DNA of 64,000 nucleotides. Source: Methanomassiliicoccaceae archaeon UBA71. GTDB taxonomy: Archaea; Thermoplasmatota; Thermoplasmata; Methanomassiliicoccales; Methanomethylophilaceae. The notes under the pieces were generated by a model, which searched no databases, was not told the origin of the DNA, and worked only from the letters and a program-made list of their open reading frames with translations. Positions 48,127-55,765 of the stretch are shown in pieces; within the stretch, counting starts at the first letter, position 1; the number at the start of each line of letters is the position of its first letter. Made by a program: the position numbers and the translations under genes. The stretch spans positions 186,001-250,000 of the forward strand of contig DARO01000005.1 of assembly GCA_002504405.1 (NCBI GenBank). The letters run 5' to 3'.

Positions 48127-48789
48127 TTAAGGTTGTACCCCACGTATCAGCGCGTCGATCACCCTGCACCCTTCGGGGTCCAGGTCGTCGAACACGACCA
48201 GCGAGCAGTGGCGCATGAACGCGACCGATGCCACGGCCAGGGCATACTCCCCCGACCATGTGCGAACCATAACCGGATGCATGGCAGCCGGGAACGAATG
48301 CTCCGTCGAGAGCCTGTAGAGGTCCGTACACATCTCCAGGCACCCCTTCATGTTGCGGACGGAGGGATTCAGGACAACGCCCGGGGCACCGGCCGCAACC
48401 GCCTCTTCCGCCGACTCGAGGAGTGATTCGACGTCCGATCCCGGGACCGCGATCAGGCATCCACTGAGGGCGGAAAGGGTCGCGGATTCAGCCAGGCGGG
48501 CACGGTCCGTCATGACCATCAGGACATCAGTTCTACCAACGGCCAGCAGCGCCTCGCGGAGGCACACGGGGTCGTCAGACTCCAAAATAAGCTCGAGGCC
48601 TGTTCCGGAGGCCGCCTCTGCAGCCAAGGCGAACAAGAACGGGTCGCGGCTGTCGTTCCTCACGCATATGCATCTGAGGCACCCGATCTCTTCGGAGAGG
48701 TCGCGAATCCTCGACAGACGGTCCTCCATATATCCGTCCAGGGGGATGTCCGTAACGGACAGCGCTATGGATGCTTCACGGTGGTTCAT
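48127..48789 (-). CDS. CODH/ACS corrinoid-subunit-like (CdhE/CdhD-type) TIM-barrel protein
   Basis: A 220-residue protein with repeated beta-alpha units: TGLELILESDDPVCLREAL, VGRTDVLMVMTDRARLAE, APGVVLNPSVRNMKG, and a C-terminal ALAVASVAFMRHCSLVVFDDLD. This order, ending in a helix and the LVVFDD strand, resembles the TIM-barrel half of the gamma/delta subunits of CO dehydrogenase/acetyl-CoA synthase, which hand a methyl group between a pterin and a corrinoid. It lacks the N-terminal Fe-S domain of CdhE. It begins 4 nt after the CdhD-like stop. Assignment is by pattern only. Confidence 0.5.
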   Translation of the reverse strand: MNHREASIALSVTDIPLDGYMEDRLSRIRDLSEEIGCLRCICVRNDSRDPFLFALAAEAASGTGLELILESDDPVCLREALLAVGRTDVLMVMTDRARLAESATLSALSGCLIAVPGSDVESLLESAEEAVAAGAPGVVLNPSVRNMKGCLEMCTDLYRLSTEHSFPAAMHPVMVRTWSGEYALAVASVAFMRHCSLVVFDDLDPEGCRVIDALIRGVQP

Positions 48790-48793
48790 GGTA

Positions 48794-49591
48794 TCACAGG
48801 TCCGCAAGCTCCTCCCCATAGACGCGGGCCATGTCCGCCGCCCCCGGCCCCCTCATGATGAGTATGTCCGTTCCCGCAAGCATCAGGGCCAGGGCCGTGG
48901 AGGCCTCCCACATGGATGCCTCGCGGTGATCGGAGAATCCGCCCGCCCAGCATCCTCCGGTGTATGCCATCGTGGGGTGTGCCAAGGACGATTCGCCCGA
49001 CAGCGCCCTAGACCTTATCTCCTCGGCGAGATCGACCTCGCGGCCAATGCCGTCGCGGAGCGATGCGGACCCAAGGTATATGACGACGCATCCGTCGGCC
49101 GCTTCGCAGAGACCCGATGTGGAGTCGGCGTCATCGCCGCGGATCGCCGAGACATGCCCTCTGCGGTACAGCGTATGCCCGCTGCGGGGCATGAGGATCA
49201 TGACTGTGTCCTCCGTATCCGAGCATGCATCCAGGATGCGGTCGTCCGCGGTGACTGCCATCGGGAGCCTGGTGCGTTCGGCTATGCGGCGCGCGAGGTC
49301 CGGGTCGTCGCCCTTCTGGTCTAGCCAGATCCCGTCGGCGCCGATCTCCTTCCACATGACCGCCCACTCCTCCGGGTCGGTCTGTCTGCCGGAGAACATG
49401 TCCGCCGCCAGGGCGGGGTAGTTCGAGAGGTCGTCCGTGACCTCTCCGAACACGAGCGGCCTCCTGCGTCTGGCGCTGTCAAGGTCCAGGAACGGCACGC
49501 TGCATGCTCCTCCGGCGATGTAGTCGCCTTTTCCGAGGGAGATCTCCCTCACGGTGCCGGATGGCCTGTGGGAGGTCTTCGGCAGCCTCAT
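48794..49591 (-). CDS. CODH/ACS delta-subunit-like (CdhD-like) protein
   Basis: A 265-residue TIM-barrel protein. VREISLGKGDYIAGGACSVPF, RPLVFGEVTDDLSNYP, TDPEEWAVMWKEIGADGIWL and ALALMLAGTDILIMRGPGAADM match the CdhD pattern (VTIGG..PF, EV.D, P.EW...GAD.I.L, AGADI.VMRHP). CdhD binds corrinoid and accepts a methyl group from tetrahydrosarcinapterin. This version is about 150 residues shorter than true CdhD and has Arg-Gly-Pro where CdhD has Arg-His-Pro. No CODH or ACS catalytic subunit is near. It may be a repurposed methyl-transfer or corrinoid protein. It starts 1 nt after the ACT gene stop. Confidence 0.6.
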   Translation of the reverse strand: MRLPKTSHRPSGTVREISLGKGDYIAGGACSVPFLDLDSARRRRPLVFGEVTDDLSNYPALAADMFSGRQTDPEEWAVMWKEIGADGIWLDQKGDDPDLARRIAERTRLPMAVTADDRILDACSDTEDTVMILMPRSGHTLYRRGHVSAIRGDDADSTSGLCEAADGCVVIYLGSASLRDGIGREVDLAEEIRSRALSGESSLAHPTMAYTGGCWAGGFSDHREASMWEASTALALMLAGTDILIMRGPGAADMARVYGEELADL

Positions 49592-49592
49592 G

Positions 49593-50501
49593 TCAGCTCA
49601 GCTCTGTTATCTCCTTGACGAGGAACACCCCGTTGAGGATGCTCATCGCGGGGTTCAGGCCGTCGCATATCTCGCGGAAGGATTTGTCGCTCTTCCCGAT
49701 GTCCATGACGACCTCGAGGTACATGGTCTCATAGCAGATCTTGACCTTGCTGAAGACGGATATGAGGTTGACGTTCCACTGTGCCAGCACGCTCAGGGCC
49801 TGTGTTATCCCGCCGGGACAGTCGGGTATCTCCATCCCCAGCTTGACGAGGTGCGTGTCCGGCTTGAAGAATGTGATGGAGAGTATCCACGAGTCCGCAT
49901 CCATCGTTATGAGGACGTTCTTGCCGTCGATACCGGACAGGATGTCCCCATATTGGTCCGCTATGTCGAAGCACCCGTTGCTGATGCTCGACGGATACCC
50001 CCTGCGGATCTCGTGCTTGCCGTCCTCGGTCTTCTCGCTCTTGAAGAGTCTCCCTATCTCCGCGGGGGTGAAGTCGATCCTCCTGATCTTGGAGACCGAG
50101 GGGTCGTTCTTCGCCCTCAGGGATTCGAACGCCTCCATGACGATGTCGCCCTCTCCGGCGAAGTTCATGTCGGCCATGAGCTTCCAGATGATGACTGTCT
50201 CGGAGATTCCGTTGAGGGAGACGGAGTTCAGGATGTTGATTCCCCTGGACGCGAGGAAGCTGGCCGCCTGGGCGCTGGATCCCGGCACGTCGTCGAGGTA
50301 CATGACAATCTGTGTGAGGGTGCGGTAGTTCTCCTGCGGGAACATCGAGAGGATGATCTCGTAGTCCTTTGGCCCCGCGGCGGGGTGCTTGAACAGAGTG
50401 CTGTAAACGCATCCGCCGTCCACCAGCCCCATGGCATCGGACATCCAGCTGTCCACCTTGATAGTCGAACCGTTGACCTTCGCGAACTCCCAAATCTTCA
50501 T
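49593..50501 (-). CDS. Two-ACT-domain protein heading the CdhD-like operon
   Basis: A 302-residue protein with ACT-like domains at about residues 60-115 (TQIVMYLDDVPGSSAQAASF, LASRGINILNSVSL) and 215-275 (KLGMEIPDCPGGITQALSVL, AQWNVNLISVFSKV). Between lies a linker region with charged helices. ACT pairs usually bind amino acids or similar ligands. No enzyme domain is visible, so it is probably a sensor or a regulatory subunit. It leads the operon with the two CODH/ACS-like barrels, separated by 1 nt. It is not an ilvN, whose single ACT domain sits at the N-terminus of a smaller protein. Confidence 0.7.
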   Translation of the reverse strand: MKIWEFAKVNGSTIKVDSWMSDAMGLVDGGCVYSTLFKHPAAGPKDYEIILSMFPQENYRTLTQIVMYLDDVPGSSAQAASFLASRGINILNSVSLNGISETVIIWKLMADMNFAGEGDIVMEAFESLRAKNDPSVSKIRRIDFTPAEIGRLFKSEKTEDGKHEIRRGYPSSISNGCFDIADQYGDILSGIDGKNVLITMDADSWILSITFFKPDTHLVKLGMEIPDCPGGITQALSVLAQWNVNLISVFSKVKICYETMYLEVVMDIGKSDKSFREICDGLNPAMSILNGVFLVKEITELS

Positions 50502-50534
50502 TCGAAGCCCTCAGGCTCTGATTCAACTAGTCCG

Positions 50535-50804
50535 TCAAATACCTTTGCCGTCGAACATATTCTTTGGGGATGTGAGGGGCTGCGTCCAGAGGGGGTCGTC
50601 CTCAAGACGTTCCAGGTCGAGTGCCAGATTGCGGAGGCTGCCGTCGTACGAGGGGTCCGATGCTATGTGGCGGACGGTGGTCGAGTCGTCGCCGGAGCGG
50701 CGCTCTATGCCCGACATCCTGAGTGCCGTGTCCATGAGGTCCGCCGCCTCGTTGAGGAGGGACTCCGCTCTCCTCAGCATCTCCGCCCTCTCGGAACGGT
50801 TCAT
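50535..50804 (-). CDS. Small helical protein of unknown function
   Basis: An 89-residue protein with an N-terminal helix MNRSERAEMLRRAESLLNEA then ADLMDTALRMSGIERRSG, and a C-terminal part (DPSYDGSLRNLALDLERLED) ending in PLTSPKNMFDGKGI. It overlaps the zinc-ribbon protein gene by 4 nt (ATGA), and the ACT gene starts 33 nt on. I do not recognise it. It is real by codon use and coupling. Confidence 0.55.
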   Translation of the reverse strand: MNRSERAEMLRRAESLLNEAADLMDTALRMSGIERRSGDDSTTVRHIASDPSYDGSLRNLALDLERLEDDPLWTQPLTSPKNMFDGKGI

Positions 50805-51193
50805 CGGAGCCTCCTCGAGATCCCGTACCTGGCCGGCCTGGTCTCCGTCCCCTTGGCGGAATACCCGCATGAATCGCAGTTCCTCATCAGCTCCACCGTG
50901 TCCCAGTAGAGGGTCCTGTTTCTAATGGACCGCAGGCTCCCGCCGCAGACCGGGCATGTGTCGGACAGCGGGCGGTCCGTGGAGGAGTAGGTGATCTCGA
51001 GCTTCACCAGGTTGTTGCGGACCGCGATGCGCCTGATGCGCTGGGCACCTATGCGGTAGTCCTGATCCTGGCAGGCGAGTTCCGCGGACACGGCCTCGCA
51101 CAGCTCGCGCTGTGAGCGCATGTGCGGGGTGCGGGCGAGGCAGTTCTCGATGGCCTTGACGACCTCCTCCTCGGACGGGATCCTGTATGACAT
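50801..51193 (-). CDS. Winged-helix/zinc-ribbon-like archaeal protein
   Basis: A 130-residue basic protein. The N-terminal helices (SEEEVVKAIENCLARTPHMR, SQRELCEAVSAELAC) and RIGAQRIRRIAVRNNLVKLEI look like a winged helix. The C-terminal CPVCGGSLR...NCDSCGY is a zinc ribbon. It may be a nucleic-acid-binding regulator. It is the first gene of the minus-strand group that runs to 47505, although 33 nt gaps leave open whether all are one transcript. Confidence 0.65.
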   Translation of the reverse strand: MSYRIPSEEEVVKAIENCLARTPHMRSQRELCEAVSAELACQDQDYRIGAQRIRRIAVRNNLVKLEITYSSTDRPLSDTCPVCGGSLRSIRNRTLYWDTVELMRNCDSCGYSAKGTETRPARYGISRRLR

Positions 51194-51263
51194 CGGTACG
51201 CCATCGCTTAGAAGATATTAGGCGGTAACCCTTCTAAATAGGAGTCTGCACATGGGGATGCAG

Positions 51264-51346
51264 GCGGGAGTGGCCGAGCTGGCCAAAGGCGCGGGACTTA
51301 AGATCCCGTCCTTAGTGGTTCAAGGGTTCGAATCCCTTCTCCCGCA
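51264..51346 (+). tRNA. tRNA-Leu (TAA anticodon)
   Basis: Acceptor GCGGGAG/CTCCCGC, anticodon loop CTTAAGA giving TAA, a long variable arm typical of Leu (GTCCTTAGTGGTTC), and T arm AGGG-TTCGAAT-CCCT. The 3' CCA is not encoded. A TATA box (TTCTAAATAGG, about 51230-51240) lies 26 nt upstream. Confidence 0.95.
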
Positions 51347-51390
51347 CATCCCGCTCACCATTATGTACCTCCGACCCCAATCCCATCTCC

Positions 51391-51657
51391 ATGACGAAGT
51401 CCAGTGACGAGTTCAAGGTGCAGCTCCTGGAGACGTTCGCCTCCCTGATCACGGCGGCGTTCGGACTGGTCGCCGCGCTGGCATGGAACGAGACGATCAA
51501 GCAGGCCGTGGCACAGGTGTTCAGCAACGGGAACGACCTGATGGGGCTGTTCGTGTACGCGGTCATTGTCACGATCCTTGCTGTGATCATGACCCTGCTG
51601 ATTGCCAGGTCCCTCTCCAAGGCGAAGAAGGTCCTGGAGGCATCGAAGGAGGAGTGA
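51391..51657 (+). CDS. DUF5654 family two-helix membrane protein
   Basis: An 88-residue protein with the DUF5654 pattern FKVQLLETFASLITAAFGLV followed by ALAWNETIKQAVAQVF and a second helix (YAVIVTILAVIMTLLIA). Two transmembrane helices with an amphipathic lead are predicted. The family is widespread in archaea; its role is unknown. It starts 44 nt after the tRNA-Leu gene. Confidence 0.82.
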   Translation: MTKSSDEFKVQLLETFASLITAAFGLVAALAWNETIKQAVAQVFSNGNDLMGLFVYAVIVTILAVIMTLLIARSLSKAKKVLEASKEE

Positions 51658-51684
51658 GCAAACCATTTCGCCTGTGGGTCAACC

Positions 51685-52836
51685 TCAGGCGCCCATCTTT
51701 TTCCTAGAGCCCTTCTTAGTGCGGTTGTTGACGTACTTTATGAGGGCCATGCCTGTAAGTTCGACGCTGGAGGCCTCGGTCCTGACGAAGAACGTCTCGG
51801 TCTTCCCTTCCTTGAGGAACACCGGCCAGGGGCAGGGGTCGCATCTGACCCAGATCACAGTCTTGTCATCGAAGTCGACCATCGTTGTCTTGATGTAGGG
51901 CAGGAACTCGTTGCCGATCTGGCTGGCCACCAGGTTGGTGAAGTGCAGATTCATCTTGTCCTTGCTCTCGAAGTTCTGCAGGTCCACGCCGCAGACGTCT
52001 CCGCTGTCATCGACTCCGATCAGGAGTGTTCCTCCGTTGCTGTTCAGGAATGCGACGATTGTTTTCAGGACGGCCTTCTCCATCCTCTTGTCTATCTCGC
52101 CTGTCGCCAGGTTCGTGCGCAGGGTGGATTTGAACTCCAGGTTCTTCGATTCCCCTCCGCTGATGATCCTCATGATGCTCTCCCTCTCGGATCCCTCTAT
52201 CCCGAGTATCTCCGCATTCTCCTCGAGGAACGAACCGAGGGTGTACTTGAAGAGGCGGTGCTTGTTGTCCTCGTAGTAGAGGAGTCCGACGGTGCCCCCT
52301 CCCAGTATCGCCATGACGCTCTCCATCATGAGGGCGTCCAGAGATATCACGTCCGCGCTGGAGATGGCGGACATGCAGTAGTATTGCACGATTTTGATGA
52401 GGTAGAAGATCGACAGGGACGTGCTCATGACCATGAGGGAGACCAGTGACGTGCTCTCGTTCCTCATGCCGGGCTTGGTCCTCAGCAGCATGTAGATGAT
52501 GATGAGCCCCAACAGTCCGGTGACCACGCCTATCAGGTAGCTGGAGACGAGGTTGATGCTCTTGTCATCGTACAGGATGCCTGCCCCAAGCGATATGTAA
52601 AAAACAATGATGGTCAGGATGATGAGGATCGGCGGTATGTGCACCTGCTGTCTCTCAGTGAAAAGCGCGAGAGCCAGCATCACCGCGATCGGTATCGTGA
52701 CTATCAGGTCGCCTATCTCCCCGTAGGCCACATCCAGTGCAGCAATCACGATCGTGGCCGCAAACATGAAGATGTAAAGCAATTTTCCTATGCGCTTGAG
52801 GCGTTTCAGTGGAACCGCCGGCTCCGCGACTTGCAT
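51685..52836 (-). CDS. Membrane-anchored AlbA_2 (Schlafen-like) domain protein
   Basis: A 383-residue protein. About six transmembrane helices fill residues 17-190. A cytoplasmic AlbA_2/Schlafen-type domain follows near residue 225: SGGESKNLEFKSTLRTNLATG, VLKTIVAFLNSNGGTLLIGVDD, SGDVCGVDLQNF. These motifs (EFK, AFLNSNGGxLLIGVxDxG) define the domain, which occurs in RNA-binding or nuclease-like proteins and in defence genes. The end is basic (RTKKGSRKKMGA). Fusing it to a membrane sensor suggests a signal-triggered nucleic acid activity; this is inference. Confidence 0.8.
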   Translation of the reverse strand: MQVAEPAVPLKRLKRIGKLLYIFMFAATIVIAALDVAYGEIGDLIVTIPIAVMLALALFTERQQVHIPPILIILTIIVFYISLGAGILYDDKSINLVSSYLIGVVTGLLGLIIIYMLLRTKPGMRNESTSLVSLMVMSTSLSIFYLIKIVQYYCMSAISSADVISLDALMMESVMAILGGGTVGLLYYEDNKHRLFKYTLGSFLEENAEILGIEGSERESIMRIISGGESKNLEFKSTLRTNLATGEIDKRMEKAVLKTIVAFLNSNGGTLLIGVDDSGDVCGVDLQNFESKDKMNLHFTNLVASQIGNEFLPYIKTTMVDFDDKTVIWVRCDPCPWPVFLKEGKTETFFVRTEASSVELTGMALIKYVNNRTKKGSRKKMGA

Positions 52837-52950
52837 GCACCCGTATTCGACGGCGTTTTATTATTGGTTTCGGGTTTCGTGCGTGCGCGATTGATTTAAA
52901 TATCCTTGGTAGATTCGACGCTCAACGGAGTAATATTCTTGCCAGGCGAA

Positions 52951-53307
52951 ATGAAGAAGAACAAGGTCGTGGTGAACCATGCCCCGTCATCCACCGGCCA
53001 GTTCGGAGACAAAGGTGCGAAGAAGAACAAGCAGCAGAGGACCAAAGAGTCCACGAAGAGGCAGGCGATGCTCAATACGCACAGGATCAGCCCGTTCAAG
53101 TACGATATGAACGAGATCCTCGAAGCCTCGTCCATGGATCCGTCCAAGGCCTCGTCTTTCCTCGCTTCCGTCATCGCCAAGGCATCCCGCGTGTCCACCA
53201 AGGACGCCAAGGAGTTCGTGAGGACGTTCCTCGACTCCGGCGACCTGACAAAGGACGAACACGACAGGATCTGCAAGCTTCTGGACAGGTACAGCAGGTT
53301 CCGCTGA
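52951..53307 (+). CDS. Basic archaeal protein of unknown function
   Basis: A 118-residue protein with a very basic N-terminus (KGAKKNKQQRTKESTKRQAM) and a helical C-terminal half (SSFLASVIAKASRVSTKDAK, EFVRTFLDSGDLTKDEHDRI). It looks like a nucleic-acid- or ribosome-associated protein but I do not recognise a family. I start at the ATG at 52951; the frame is open 15 codons further up. A TATA box (GATTTAAATATCC) lies about 50 nt upstream. It begins a three-gene operon with the PPC protein and ABC-class ATPase. Confidence 0.65.
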   Translation: MKKNKVVVNHAPSSTGQFGDKGAKKNKQQRTKESTKRQAMLNTHRISPFKYDMNEILEASSMDPSKASSFLASVIAKASRVSTKDAKEFVRTFLDSGDLTKDEHDRICKLLDRYSRFR

Positions 53308-53316
53308 GGCGCTCGC

Positions 53317-53766
53317 ATGAGGTCCGCCGAGCTCAGGGACGGCAGGGTGTTCGTCCTGCGTCTGGAGGACGGCGAGGTCCTCCACGAGGCCATCGAATCG
53401 TTCTGCAGGGACAACGGCGTTGTTCGTGCCACGGTCACGGCCGTCGGCGGAGTCGATGCCGGATCCGAATTCATTGTCGGTCCGGGCGTGCCCATCGGGG
53501 AGAAGATCATCCCATTGACATACAGGCTCGATGCTCCGTGCGAGCTCACTGGCACCGGGACGGTGTTCCCGGATGAGGATGGCAACCCCATCATGCACAT
53601 GCACGGGTCCGTCGGAAGGGACGGCAGGTCCATCACCGGATGCTTCCGCAGGAGGATGGTGGCATGGCTTGTGATGGAGGTCGTGATACGCGAGATCGTC
53701 GGAGACGGGCCCGTGAGGGCTGTCTCCGATCCAAGGATAGACGCCAAACTCCTGGAGGTCCGTTGA
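53317..53766 (+). CDS. PPC/DUF296 domain DNA-binding-like protein
   Basis: A 149-residue protein of the PPC (plants and prokaryotes conserved, DUF296) family. The pattern RVFVLRLEDGEVLHEAIESF, ATVTAVGGVDAGSE and the metal-site HMHGSVGRDG are clear. Plant members pair this domain with AT-hooks; prokaryotic ones are single domains of unknown role and may bind DNA or nucleotides. It is the middle gene of the operon and its TGA overlaps the ATPase ATG (TGATG). Confidence 0.88.
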   Translation: MRSAELRDGRVFVLRLEDGEVLHEAIESFCRDNGVVRATVTAVGGVDAGSEFIVGPGVPIGEKIIPLTYRLDAPCELTGTGTVFPDEDGNPIMHMHGSVGRDGRSITGCFRRRMVAWLVMEVVIREIVGDGPVRAVSDPRIDAKLLEVR

Positions 53767-55397
53767 TGGCGACGGAAGAGGTTCTTCGCAAGACGCTTCG
53801 CAATGCGGAGGGTAAGCCCTTCGCCAAGTACAAGGGCATCACCAACACGTTCACCATGGATGACTTCGAGCTTCTGGTGGACGAGGTTCAGAACGACCGT
53901 ACCGGTCATTCGCGCATGAGGGTGCGCGTTCCCATGAGGCTGGCGGCGTTCCCCGAGGACACATGGTCCACAGATATCCGGAGGACGGCGCTGGAGGACC
54001 TCATCGCAAGGCGCTTCTGGGAGTGCGCGCGCACCTATGCGCGCTCGCCAATACCGAAGACCGACGGGGGCGAGGTGTACATACCCCGCCCGGGCCAGGA
54101 GATACTCAGGAGGGGCAGCGTATCCGTCACGAAGTTCTACGTGGAGGTGTGCTTCACTGCGGACCTGCCGTCCTCTGCCGGGAAGGTTAACGCCCTGGCT
54201 ACGGAGGAGCTGATATTCGTCAGGATCCGTACGATCGTCCGTGAATCAATGCTGTACGGCGCGTACAAGCAATCCAAGCTCTACTATCACATCCACACAG
54301 CCGAGAACGCGGAGCACATAAGGTCGTCCCTTCCGGGAATGGGCCTGTGCGCATTCATCGCCATCGGCTCGGTCCTCCCGAGGAGGGAGGATGATCTGGC
54401 GCCAATGCTCGATGCGGTCCCGTTCGACTGCGACGATTCCCTGAGGGTCACCGTCGACGTTCCGAACGGTGAGCCTGTGACGGGCATGGGGATCCCTTGC
54501 GGGTTCACCGTCATCACCGGTCCCAGCAGGGCGGGCAAGTCGGTCCTCGCAGACAGCGTATTCGCAGGGATCTACGACCACATACCAGGAGACGGCAGGG
54601 AGTACGTGGTCTCCGTCCCGGAGGCAGCCTACGTTATGGCGGAATCGGGCCGTCCTGCGGATGCTGTGGACGCATCCCCGTTCCTGTCGGGGTCCGTTGA
54701 GGCACCGGAGGCATCGAGGGTCCAGAGCAGCGCGGTGTCGTCTCCCGTGTCTGAGTTCCTCGCGGTGTCCGAGGCTGTGGAGATGGGGTCGGGGCTGATA
54801 ATATTGGACGAGGGCTTCTCTAACCCGTGCGTCCTTAGACGCGGCTTCATGTCCGGGGACGACCCGACGGTACCGCTGTCGGAGCTCGGTCGCTCCATGG
54901 GCGAGGCGGGGGTGTCGATGCTCATGGTGTCCGGGGACGAATCCGCTGCCAGGCTCGCGGACAATGTCCTCGTCGTCGAGGGCCGCAGGGTCCGCCGCGC
55001 ATCGGTGGAACGCTGCGACGGAGGAAGGCAGTACAGCAGACCAGCGGACAGGTACCCTGTATCGAAGAACATCGTCTACGAGAAGGGCCGCAAAGAGGTC
55101 AGCGCTTCCGCCCTGGGGATCAGGACCGTAGAGATCGGCGAATACAAGGTAAACGTGCCTGTTGCAGGTTTCTTCGACGTTGCGCAGACGCGTGCCGCCG
55201 CAGACGCGGTCATAGCGGCAAGGGAGCTGATGGACGGATCCAGGTCGATGCTGGAGGTCTGCAGGATGGCGGCGGATGCTGTGATGTCATCGGATCCCGA
55301 CGATCCGGGCAAGATGCACAGGGCGTATGTCAGGCCGATGGATCTGGCCGCGGTGTTGAACAGGCATCCTCAGATGCTCTGCATCCAGAGGAGCTGA
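53766..55397 (+). CDS. Predicted ABC-class ATPase (PF09818-like)
   Basis: A 543-residue soluble ATPase of the ABC class. N-terminal part (GITNTFTMDDFELLVDEVQN, RVRVPMRLAAFPEDTW), Walker A TGPSRAGKSVLADSV near residue 256, the long SPFLSGSVEAPEASRVQSSA insert holding a signature-like SGS, and Walker B GLIILDEGFSN are present. The family usually shows GGGxHGKST at Walker A; here it is GPSRAGKS. Its role is unknown; it has no membrane partner. It starts at 53766, overlapping the PPC stop. Confidence 0.84.
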   Translation: MATEEVLRKTLRNAEGKPFAKYKGITNTFTMDDFELLVDEVQNDRTGHSRMRVRVPMRLAAFPEDTWSTDIRRTALEDLIARRFWECARTYARSPIPKTDGGEVYIPRPGQEILRRGSVSVTKFYVEVCFTADLPSSAGKVNALATEELIFVRIRTIVRESMLYGAYKQSKLYYHIHTAENAEHIRSSLPGMGLCAFIAIGSVLPRREDDLAPMLDAVPFDCDDSLRVTVDVPNGEPVTGMGIPCGFTVITGPSRAGKSVLADSVFAGIYDHIPGDGREYVVSVPEAAYVMAESGRPADAVDASPFLSGSVEAPEASRVQSSAVSSPVSEFLAVSEAVEMGSGLIILDEGFSNPCVLRRGFMSGDDPTVPLSELGRSMGEAGVSMLMVSGDESAARLADNVLVVEGRRVRRASVERCDGGRQYSRPADRYPVSKNIVYEKGRKEVSASALGIRTVEIGEYKVNVPVAGFFDVAQTRAAADAVIAARELMDGSRSMLEVCRMAADAVMSSDPDDPGKMHRAYVRPMDLAAVLNRHPQMLCIQRS

Positions 55398-55398
55398 C

Positions 55399-55764
55399 TC
55401 ATCTGCGGTTGTTGCCGTAGCAGTCCTGCCACTTGTTGAAGACCTTGTCCGCATATGCGGACATGTGGACCTGATCCTCCTTGTTGTCGGGGACAACGAA
55501 CCCCCTCAGAGGGAACTCGGAGTCACAGTAGGGGCATCTGACATTGGGGCAGTTCTGATTCGCCTGGGGGCAAGCCTTGCAAGCGACGGCCCTGGACTGG
55601 AACAGGCTGAACTCGCGTCCGCAGTTCGGGCACAGGAATCTCCTGGCGGCAATCTTCAGGTCCTTGTGGATCCCGGCCGCCCTCTCCTCGGGTGTGAGCC
55701 ACATCGGCGCCCTCGGGGAGATCGGGGTGTTGTAGGAGGGCCTCTCCTCGTCGTATCCCGACAT
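55399..55764 (-). CDS. Zinc-ribbon protein of unknown function
   Basis: A 121-residue protein with four CxxC-type pairs: FLCPNCGREFSLF, VACKACPQAN, NCPNVRCPYCDSEFPLRG. It probably binds two zinc ions. It starts 2 nt after the GGGP synthase stop on the same strand, so the two are co-transcribed. No function can be given. Confidence 0.66.
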   Translation of the reverse strand: MSGYDEERPSYNTPISPRAPMWLTPEERAAGIHKDLKIAARRFLCPNCGREFSLFQSRAVACKACPQANQNCPNVRCPYCDSEFPLRGFVVPDNKEDQVHMSAYADKVFNKWQDCYGNNRR

Positions 55765-55765
55765 T

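Noticed and set aside
49554..50909. 451-codon plus-strand frame opposite the ACT-domain operon
   Set aside because: It has antisense-type composition; the minus-strand genes have domain patterns and ATGA-like junctions.
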